From the NCBI RefSeq assembly GCF_019703515.2, contig NC_059351.1, positions 19,307,501-19,371,500 on the forward strand: 64,000 bases of DNA. Reading direction: 5' to 3'. Below, in pieces: positions 50,701-58,875 of this stretch. Source of the stretch: Myxocyprinus asiaticus. Its lineage: Eukaryota; Chordata; Actinopteri; Cypriniformes; Catostomidae. Position numbers and translations under genes: made by a program. The notes below the pieces were generated by a model that saw nothing but the letters and a program-made list of their open reading frames with translations, was not told the DNA's origin and did no database searches. Position 1 is the stretch's first letter. The number at the start of each line of letters is the position of its first letter.

Positions 50701-50960
50701 GGCAGCAGCGCTTCGTTCCTCCTAAGACTTGTCCGCACACAACGGTTTACCATCTCTGGTGTTACTTCGATGCCCAGCGCCTGCAGAACATCAACCACTG
50801 CAGTCGCCCCGCAGGCCGAGACCCCGATCTGCAGTGTCTGCCTCTGAACGGCTTCCTGGATGGACCACAGCATGGCGGTGTGGGTCTCCTCCTCATCAAC
50901 ATCTCCGGTAGAACTACTGGAAACAGGTCCATTCTCGGCTTCAGGCTGGACCACGTCCAT
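44600..50960 (-). CDS. Uncharacterised protein with papain/C39-like cysteine peptidase signature
   Basis: Four coding exons in transcript order: 50672-50960, 45685-45951, 44992-45144, 44600-44769. All GT-AG with phase 1 junctions, 292 codons plus TGA. The acidic N terminus (about 1-26) is likely disordered. A helix follows with QTLQIGVSACGATAVVDVLQ; Cys50 sits at the helix start in the S-A-C-G-A-T context typical of papain-like and C39-like peptidases. Later come GATHLQLIDGADEASGGLVV, VPWLAYWILRGAVPVATMNM, DAWHHQLIFGVAPSAVFMTN and PLDV. His165/His166 before a strand and Asn181 (or Asp184) fit the His and Asn/Asp of such a triad. The C terminus has VHERLCSESVLLIRREDVL and ends NAPELSLQ. I do not recognise an orthologue. 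Peptidase function is inferred from motif order only. No signal peptide or membrane segment. It reads toward gart on the same strand. Confidence 0.85.
44992..45144 (-). CDS. Peptidase-like gene, coding exon 3
   Basis: Acceptor ttttgtag, donor GAGG|gtacga. Encodes VVEEEVHERLCSESVLLIRR then DPRWTALHVE. Phase 1 in and out. Confidence 0.85.
45388..45570. mobile_element. AAAGGAATATTCC family MITE, copy 3, truncated
   Basis: Starts taaaggaatattctggcaga and contains gtcatggcaacgaagttgtg, as in other copies. The right half is missing. Confidence 0.65.
45685..45951 (-). CDS. Peptidase-like gene, coding exon 2 (putative His and Asn/Asp)
   Basis: Acceptor cttccttcag, donor GTGG|gtgcgt. Encodes GATHLQLIDGADEASGGLVV through DAWHHQLIFG and FMTNPLDV. 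It holds the proposed catalytic His and Asn/Asp. A GGTG/GTGG overlap at the donor leaves other cut points, but only this one keeps frame with exon 3. Confidence 0.88.
46400..47490. mobile_element. AAAGGGATAGTTCACC family MITE, copy 4, composite
   Basis: The left tip aaaggcatagttacccccaa and right tip gtgtgaaccatccctttaaa bracket it. Two inner halves each carry the gcagaacacaaagatttttag / aatcttt pair, suggesting a duplicated or nested copy. Confidence 0.6.
48488..50246. mobile_element. hAT-like element with CAGGGTTTTTCCTG ends
   Basis: The left end cagggtttttcctgca and right end gccaggaaaaaccctg are inverted, 1759 bp apart. No transposase frame is recognisable; the longest plus frame (48820-49086) has no known motif. 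The 47780-48290 stretch before it repeats taagccca motifs but is otherwise unassigned. Confidence 0.6.
50672..50960 (-). CDS. Peptidase-like gene, coding exon 1 (start codon, putative catalytic Cys)
   Basis: The ATG at 50960-50958 is 20 bp inside an exon that follows the acceptor caaattcag. It encodes MDVVQPEAENGPVSSSSTGD, then the SACGATAVVDVLQALGI segment and LLPDYLHSRSKA. Donor GCTG|gtacat. The in-frame upstream Met at 51017 lies before the acceptor and is not preferred. Confidence 0.85.
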
Positions 50961-51410
50961 TTGTTTTGGATGATGTGATCTGAATTTGATAAACATGTTC
51001 ACATGCAGAGTTTTCATTGCTTGTCAAACTTGAAGGTTCTTAAGGGGTATGACAGTTTTGATGTGTAGCATTATGTTTGATATATTGTGAATTGGAATGC
51101 ACCGAGTTTTTTAGCAGATACTTAAATTACGATAATTGTTTTTATGTTGGGGCCAGGCCAAATGGAATCTGCAGCTGAGGACCTTAGCAGAAAGCTCCAA
51201 AGATTTTCATAGAATTCTACTTTAGCCGCCGGGCTACCCTGTGCATGTTTATGATAAAATTGGCCAATTTTATCCTTTCAGCAACTAATAAGAGTGTAGT
51301 AGTCTCCGCTCTTTACTCTTGCAAAGTTATGCTTTCAAACAATTTTCCCAAAATTATCCCCCATCTTCCACTGGTCAATAAACGGGTTTCGCGCCAAACT
51401 CACACCCCAG

Positions 51411-52395
51411 TTAAAGGACTATTCTGTGTTCATTACAAGTTCAAATGTAAACTGTAAATCGAATATATTTGTGGCATTATGCTGATTACCACAAAAATAA
51501 ATTCATTTTGCCAATTTCTGAAGCTTATAATTTTGTAAAAGCACTTAAATGAATTCTTCTGTTAAAACTGGCATATTATTTGAGCTGTAAAGTTGTTTAA
51601 ATCATTCTTTTTATGGTCATTTTAGGGTTTACGTGAGTACGTCATCGACTCGTCATGGCAACAAGCTGTAAAATTGGATATAACCCTCATGCCATCCCAG
51701 ATGTGTGACTATTTTTCTTCTGCAGAACACAAATTAAGATTTTTAAAAGAATATTTCAGCTCTGTAGCACGTGAATGGGTGCCAAAATTTTGAAGCTCCA
51801 AAATCACATGTGGTTAAATCCATGTGTTCAGACACGACATGATAGGTGTGGGTGAGAAACAGGTCGGCATTTAAGTAATTTTTGGTCATAAATTCTCCTC
51901 CCTGCCCAGTAGGGGGCGATATACACAAATAATGTGAATCAACAAAAACAGAAGGAGAATGTGAAAGTGAATGAAAAAGGACTTAAATATTGATCTCTTT
52001 CGCTCCCACACCCATCATTTTGCTTCAGAGTCGTCTGAATTACTTTTATGTTGCCCTTATGTGAATTTTGGAGTATCAGAATTTTGGCACCCATTCACTT
52101 GCATTGTATGGACCTACAGAGCTGAAATATTCTTCTAAAAATCTTCATTTGAGTTCAGCAGATGAAAGAAAGTCATAAACATCTTGGATGGCATGAGGGT
52201 GAGTAAATGATGAGAGCATTTTCATTTTTGGGTGAACTAACCCTTTAAAGATTGGCCCCATTCACTTTCATTGTAAGTGCCTCACTGTAACCCAGGGGTT
52301 TTTTTTAAGAAAAGGAGGGGCAATTCATTATTCATTTTTGTGGTTATCATCATTCTGCCACAAATACTGTAGATTTATCTTAACTTCTATTAAGC
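51411..52395. mobile_element. AAAGGAATATTCC MITE, copy 4, split by another MITE
   Basis: The left part 51411-51679 (aaaggactattctgtgttca, catggcaacaagctgtaaaa) and right part 52248-52395 (gattggccccattcactttc, aagtgcctcactgtaaccca) are one element. The AAAGGGATAGTTCACC-family copy at 51680-52247 is inserted between them. Confidence 0.75.
51680..52247. mobile_element. AAAGGGATAGTTCACC family MITE, copy 5, nested
   Basis: Left part taaccctcatgccatcccag, right end ttgggtgaactaaccctttaaa. It lies inside the preceding element. The outermost left tip of this copy is lost. Confidence 0.75.
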
Positions 52396-52919
52396 CAATA
52401 TTGCTGTATTGGGCTAGTTGTGATACTCTGTATATGATTGTTGCAATTAATAATTAAATAGAATTCCATTTTATTATTATAAATGCTTGTAGCAGCATTC
52501 CTTTTTAAGCTGCTTTGGATAATGAAGATTCTGTGAATTAAATAAATGTGAATATTAATTTTATGATGGCAAACAAATTTACATACTTCAACTGAAACCA
52601 GGCGTCAAAACATTATACTGTAACAAATAAAACACTTGTACAGTACAAATAGATAATTATCAATATAATATAAAAAATGTAATTCCTTTGAATCCTGACA
52701 TAGACCTTTCAAAAAAGTACTGTGGTGGAACCATGGTACAGCTTGATGGTATCAGATGGTAATATTATGTGGTATATAGTAAACATGTGATTTTATTGAT
52801 TTCCATGATTTTTCCAGGCACTGAAATCATAATTTTAGAATTCCCTGGTATTTCCAGGTTTTTGGAGACATGTCACTTTCAGTCCTCGTTCATTTCTAGC
52901 CATGGTAAGCACTGACAGC

Positions 52920-52921
<2 letters not shown>

Positions 52922-52998
<77 letters not shown>
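52922..52998. repeat. (AT)n microsatellite
   Basis: About 77 bp of pure AT dinucleotides. Another (ATT)n run is at 53526-53582. Confidence 0.98.
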
Positions 52999-52999
<1 letters not shown>

Positions 53000-53000
<1 letters not shown>

Positions 53001-53350
53001 CGTTTTCGAACATGCAAACTGTCATCCGCGTTCTCAACGTAGCTGTAAAAGCGCGTAAACCGCGTCACATTAGTTGCGTCGCGTCGCTTCCCGTTGCCTC
53101 AGTTGTTGACCAGGTGTTACTGGTTGAATAATGAACTCTTCCTGGTTGTTGGGAGATGATTAGACCCACAGGCACAATTGAAAAATATCAATAAAATTAA
53201 GATATCGACTCGATACACACCACTTTCCCAAGGGAAACACAACAGGAGAGAAAATCCCTCACATCGGTTCCTCTCGCTCCTCTTTGCGCCGTCTCCGGTT
53301 TGTTTTTATTCCGTGATTGGCTCTCGTGACTCTGCCATAATGTTCTGATT
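53000..53350. promoter_or_regulatory. CpG-rich segment, candidate promoter or 5' region
   Basis: CpG density jumps here (cgtcgcgtcgcttcccgttg, aaaagcgcgtaaaccgcgtc, gcgccgtctccgg) against AT-rich flanks, with CCAAT-type attggc elements at 53318 and 53350. It lies upstream of the minus-strand peptidase-like gene, so it is a candidate promoter for it. No first exon could be fixed. Confidence 0.4.
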
Positions 53351-53550
53351 GGCTTGCAGGACGTCGCTACTGTACTGTGATTGGTCTATCAAATATGACA
53401 GCGGGTTTGCGTGTTTAATCTCATTGGGCACAAGTTCTGCTGAGTTGCCATCTTGATTTGACAAATTTCAATGATTATTTGTTGGAGTGTTTGAAATGTA
53501 GAGAAATGTAATTTTTGGAAGAAATTAATAATAATAATAATAATAATAAC

Positions 53551-53583
<33 letters not shown>

Positions 53584-53743
53584 TAAAATTATTAAAAAAA
53601 ATATATATATAATAATTTTGGAACCTCGGAAAATCGAACACATTTTACTGAATACATTGAAATTATAAAAAAATAAACGGAACATTTTTTAATGTCTCCA
53701 CCTTATTCCTGGAGGTCTTACTGGGGAAACGGATGTGCTATGA

Positions 53744-53758
53744 ACTTCCGCCGGAAGT
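53744..53758. promoter_or_regulatory. Inverted pair of ETS motifs
   Basis: acttccgccggaagt is a perfect-ended palindrome-like pair of CCGGAAGT/ACTTCCG ETS (GABP-type) sites, typical of TATA-less housekeeping and bidirectional promoters. On the minus strand a possible donor, TTCCCCA|gtaaga, follows at 53722. Confidence 0.45.
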
Positions 53759-53974
53759 CGTTCTGTATCATTCGCTAATGTAGGCACCCTGTTTTCAGAT
53801 GGTATTAGGATGTGATTCAGATGATCCGATGACAAGTGATCAGCACTATATACGGGTGTAAATGGGGTGCAAAATCTTTTGTGATCAAAATAAAAACAAA
53901 TAAAAGATCAGAATAAAAACTTTTTAGCATAATAGAAGAATATGATTTACAAAAAAAGCCCTAGCCCCTTATAT

Positions 53975-55212
53975 ACACTGGTGGCCAAAAGTTTGGAATA
54001 ATGTACAGAATTTGCTCTTATGGAAAGAAATCAGTACTTTTGTTCACCAAAGTGGCATTCAACTGATCACAATGTATAGTCAGGACATTAATAACGTGAA
54101 AATTACTATTACAGTTTGAAAAAAAAAAAAAAAAAAATCTGAACTTCTTAAACTACTTCAAAGAGTTCTCATCAAAAAATCCTCCACGTGCAGCAATGAC
54201 AGCTTTGCAGATCCTTGGCATTCTAGCTGTCAGTTTGTCCAGATACTCAGGTGTCACTTCACCCCACTCTTCCTGTAGCACTTGCCATAGATGTGGCTGT
54301 CTTGTCGGGCATTTCTCACGCACCTTACAGTTTAGCTGATCCCACAAAAGCTCAATAGGATTAAGATCCATAACATTCTTTTCCAATTATTTGCTGTCCA
54401 ATGTCTGTGTTCCTTTGCCCACTCTAACCTTTTCTTTTTGATTTTCTGTTTCAAAAGTGGCTTTTTCTTTAAAATTCTTCCATAAGGCTTGCACCCTTGA
54501 GTATTCTCTTTACTGTTGTACATGAAACTGGTGTTGAGCAGGTAGAATTCAATGAAGCTGTCAGCTGAGGACATGTGAGGTGTCTATTTGTCAAACTAGA
54601 GACTCGAGACAACTAGAGATGTACTTATCCTCTTGTTTAGTTGTACATTTGGCCTTCCACATCTCTTTCTGTCCTTGTTAGAGACAGTTGTCATTTGTCT
54701 TTGAAGACTGTAGTGTACACCTTTGTATGAAATCTTCAGTTTTTTGGCAATTTCAAGCATTGTATAGCCTTCATTCCTCAAAACAATGATTGACTGACGA
54801 GTTTCTAGAGAAAGCTGTTTCTTTTTTGCCATTTTTAACCTATTATTGACCTCAAGACATTCCAGTCTATTGCATACTGTGGCAACTCACAAACAAACAC
54901 AAAGACAATGTAAAGCTTCATTTAATGAACCAAATAGATTTCAGCAGTGTTTGATATAATGGCAAGTGATTTTCTAGTACCAAATTAGCAATTTAGCATG
55001 ATTATTCAAGGATAATGTGTTGGAATGATGGCTGCTGGAAATGGGTCTGTCTAGATTTGATCAAAAATGACTTTTTTCAAATAGTGATGGTGCTGTTTTT
55101 TACATCAGTAATGTCCTGACTATACTTCGTTATCAGTTGAATGCCACATTGGTGAATTAAAGTACCAATTTCCTTTCGAAACAGCAAAATCTGTACATTA
55201 TTCCAAACTTTT
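53975..55212 (-). mobile_element. Tc1-like element with broken transposase
   Basis: The ends cactggtggccaaaagtttg and ...cattattccaaactttt match as partial inverted repeats, and inner repeats (atcagttgaatgccac) also pair. Minus-strand pieces are 54832-54596 (MAKKKQLSLETRQSIIVLRN, helix-turn-helix), 54574-54387 (KKPLLKQKIKKKRLEWAKEH) and 54386-54153 (MDLNPIELLWDQLNCKVREK, catalytic Glu region). The central catalytic part is deleted. Dead copy. Confidence 0.85.
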
Positions 55213-55754
55213 ATTATTATTATTTCTTGTATGTTTTGATTTGTCCTTTTATGTACCTGATCCCACTGTTATAATGCAAAGATGTAATGTTGTTGCCATG
55301 TTGTTTGTACATGACAAATTGTTCAATAAAAAATAAACTTCTTAGTGGAAGTACCGCCTACATATCACGCAAAGCATCACAGGGCGTATAGAATAAGGTG
55401 GATACCTTCCTTGTGGATGTTTGATTATATTATACTATGTTTACACTCAAATTAAACATTTATAAATTCAAATGACATATATAAATTTTAATTTAACGCA
55501 GTTGATGATGATAATAATAATAAACTTCAGTATGTTACTGTTACTGCTATACAAAAAGAAAAATGGATGTGAGCTCACTTTCAGTGGGCTGGTTATGGGT
55601 TCAATTCAGAAGTGGTCGTTATTGCGAAACTGAATTTAAAGTTAATGTTAGTTAGGTTTGAATATAATACTGCCACGGAATGTGATAGTCACGTGCGTTG
55701 ATGGCATAATAACTTTACATTTCATCGGCATTTCCCATATGTCAGTCAGTGAAA

Positions 55755-58077
55755 CAGTGTTGCCAACTTAGCGACTTTTCAGACCCCTTTAGTATGGTGA
55801 CCGTGAAGTGCAAAACAAAACAACAAATATAAAACACAACGGCAAATCCAAAGACAAAATAACAATTCAGAAACACATCAACAAATCATAAAACACAATG
55901 GCAAATCCAAAAAAATGTAAGAGCAAATCAGAAACACAACAGCAAATCAGAAAACACAACAGCAAGACAAAAAACAACAGCAATTCAATCGAAACGGAAA
56001 GGGTAGGTACCATAGCTTCTCACCTGATTGGCTGTGTTAATTAGACCTAGTGCTTTCTTCAGGATTGGTTCACTGATTATATCAAAATCCATGCCAAAAT
56101 GTCACTGACTGAAAAACGAAATAATTTGCAGTGTTTTTTCTCTCAGGAAAACAGTAACAGGAAACTTTATAACACAGAGAGTAAAAACAGCCAGCGGGAA
56201 AAGTTAGTTTTAGGTACGATGTTCATCTACGGTCTCATGGTTCATCTAGTGCATAAGGGACTGTCTTAAAGTCCACAAACTGCGCTAAAATGTTGGTGGC
56301 GTCCAAAGCGTTCACCATGATAAAGGTTCCGGTTGCTGCCAATGGATATATTTTCCAAGTATATCTAATTATATGGATATAGTATTCAATTATTTTTGAA
56401 AAAACACCACTAAAATTCATCAAGATGTAATTTTTACATTACAAAGGTTGTAGCAGGCTGCACAGTGGTGTGAATGACTAACTTACATTGTTTTGTTATT
56501 ATTCATATTATTATTATAAAAAAAAAAAAAAATGAATACTCTATATGTATAATTCCACATCCTGGGAAAATTTCATCTAGAGTAAATCAGCATATCTAAT
56601 AACAGCCTTCTACAACCTTTACAATATGAAAATAATATCTTGGTAAAATTTCAACAATATTTTTTTTTCTAAAATAATTTAACACTGTACTCATAATTGG
56701 ACATGCTGGCTTCAAATGTAGAAAGTGAGCCATCACGCCGGCAGTCTACTGCAACCTTTAGAATGAGAAAATGCTTTTTTAATAACAGTGTTTGTTATGT
56801 TAGAACATGCAAGTCAATTGAACGAACGCTTGGACACTGGTGTTTTAGCGCAGTTTGTGGAATTTTTAGACGATCCTAAAACCTAAAACTTCTCTCGCTT
56901 GCTGTTTTTGCTTTCTGTGTTATAAAGTGCCCGTTGCTGTTTTACTGAGTGACAAACCACTTACAATTTACAGTAATTGAGCATTTGGAATGAATTTTGA
57001 AATAATCGCCAAGTGGGCAGAGAACCAGGTAAAAAAGGAGGTATTCTCTACACAGCCAATCAGGTGAGAAGCTATAGTACCTACCCTTTCTGTTTGGACT
57101 GAATTGCTGTTGTGTTTTCTAACTTGTGTTGTTTCTGGATTTGATGTCGTGTTTTCTGATTTGCTCTTTTGTTTTTGGATTTGTCATTGTGTTTTATGAT
57201 TTGTTGATGTGTTTCTGAATTGTTATTTTGTCTTTGGATTTGCCGTTGTGTTTTTAGATTTATTTTTCTGTTTTGCACTTCACGGCCACCGTACTTTAGC
57301 GACTTTTTTTCTTAAAAGCACCGAGCGACTTTTTGAAAACCTTAGCTGCTTTCCGTAGACGAGCCGGCAGTACTGCCGTGCGAGCGTGAGGTCTTGCTTT
57401 CCCGCCGCAATCACACCTCTCTCTGCGTCTACTGTATTCAGTGAGTGCTAGAGAGGAGCAGCACAGACACCCGAATGAGCTGCGCGAGTGCAGACAGAGT
57501 TGCCAAGGACCAATCTTGTTTTAATTTAAACAATTTAATTTGACCATTATTTTTCTTATCACTCACTGTTACCCAGACGGAGGCTGTGCGCTGTGTGAGA
57601 GAAAAAATAAGACATTCTGTCACTTCTAACTTTCTCTCTGAGTGATCATTTTACATGTAAATATAGCCGAAATCACAGCACAGCCGTTGTCTTTAACTTA
57701 TGTTATAAAATCAGGATTTTAGCAGTGCAGAGCAGCAGCTTGAATTGCCTGTAAGTGATTACTGGTTAACATGTAGTCTTAATGGGCGGTGTTTCAGTCA
57801 CTATTTCATACTCGTTACGTTGTCTGACAACAGAAACAGAACAAATATGTACATGAGAACAGCTTTATTGGGAATTTGGCTGTTTTATAATACAGTATGT
57901 GAGCACAGAGAGCAGGAGAGAAGAAAACAGATGTAAAGGGCTGACACTAGGCAGAATGCAAATACGACGCGATGACGTCATGAATATGCTAATTAACGCA
58001 TTACATCATCTAGCGACATTTAGCGACTTTTTGAGGAGGCTTTAGTTACTTTTCATAGAAAGTAGTTGGCAACACTG
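55755..58077. mobile_element. DNA element with CAGTGTTGCCAAC ends, host of a fold-back
   Basis: The left end cagtgttgccaacttagcga and right end ...gtagttggcaacactg are inverted. Interior flanks repeat tagcgacttt (55772, 57298, 58021). It is interrupted at 55795-57291 by a large fold-back element. Coding capacity not seen; hAT-like is a guess. Confidence 0.7.
55795..57291. mobile_element. Giant fold-back element, arms about 600-700 bp
   Basis: Flanked by TA. The left arm starts tggtgaccgtgaagtgcaaa and the right arm is its inverse (gcacttcacggccaccg). Pairing continues inward: gggtaggtaccatagcttct with agaagctatagtacctaccc (56005/57070), then caaactgcgctaaaatgttg with the inverse at 56845. 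Outer arms are rich in a roughly 20-bp aacacaacagcaaatcagaa unit. No ORF with known domains. Confidence 0.85.
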
Positions 58078-58211
58078 ATTACTCCGCTGATGTTCCAAAC
58101 ACAGGACAGGAGCGATGTGAACGTCAGATTAAGCTGGGAACTAATGATTTTTTTGGAAGCACATGATTTGAATGAAATGCGGATAGATTATTAAAAAGAT
58201 CGAATGTCTGC

Positions 58212-58296
58212 ATGAATTTTCCCCCAGGAACGCAATTTGTTCGTTTTAGAGGAGTTGCGGGTCTGTTACTGTTGTTATTACTGTGTTCTTACAATG
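58212..58296 (+). CDS. Ig protein exon 1 (signal peptide)
   Basis: ATG at 58212, reads MNFPPGTQFVRFRGVAGLLL then LLLLCSYN, donor AATG|gtgagt. Hydrophobic leucine core preceded by Arg residues. Confidence 0.8.
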
Positions 58297-58806
58297 GTGA
58301 GTATGTTACATAAACGCTTATAAATGTTGAAACTTGGAATATTTTGGAAGCTATGCTAGAAAATTAGAAATTAGGAGATATTATTTCATATTATATTGAT
58401 TTTGTTTTTAGTTTATTATAAATATTATTATGAAAAAAGTGAATACGCTATAATAATACAATACTATTACTATGATAATAATATCAATAATACAAATAAC
58501 AACCTTTTAGTATTAGTAGTAATTTAAGTAATAATAACTATTAGTAGCTATAATTATTATTATTATGTGATTTTGCTTATATATTTCAGAAAAAGCTTTA
58601 TTGCCAAGTATGCTTACACATACAAGGAATTTGTCTTGGTGACTGGAGCTTCCAGTGCACAACAATTCAAAACAGCAACAACACATAGATTGATGCTATA
58701 CAAAGAAATTACTTTTAAAGTACTTTTTTGACAATTTACACAATTAATTTATTTGAAATTGACACAATTAAAAGTTTTACATAACTCTGTTGGTGTTTCA
58801 AGCTAG

Positions 58807-58875
<69 letters not shown>

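Noticed and set aside
50688..50978. Plus-strand ORFs opposite peptidase-like exon 1
   Set aside because: They are antisense shadows of the conserved minus-strand exon.
50978..51017. Upstream Met of the peptidase-like gene (MKTLHVNMF)
   Set aside because: A good splice acceptor (caaattcag) lies between it and MDVVQ, so this stretch is probably intronic.
52835..53068. 77-codon minus ORF with IYIYIY run
   Set aside because: It is a translation of the (AT)n microsatellite at 52922-52998. The flanking MTRFTRFYSYVENADD segment has no support.
53389..53685. 98-codon minus ORF rich in Ile
   Set aside because: Its core is a translated (ATT)n microsatellite.
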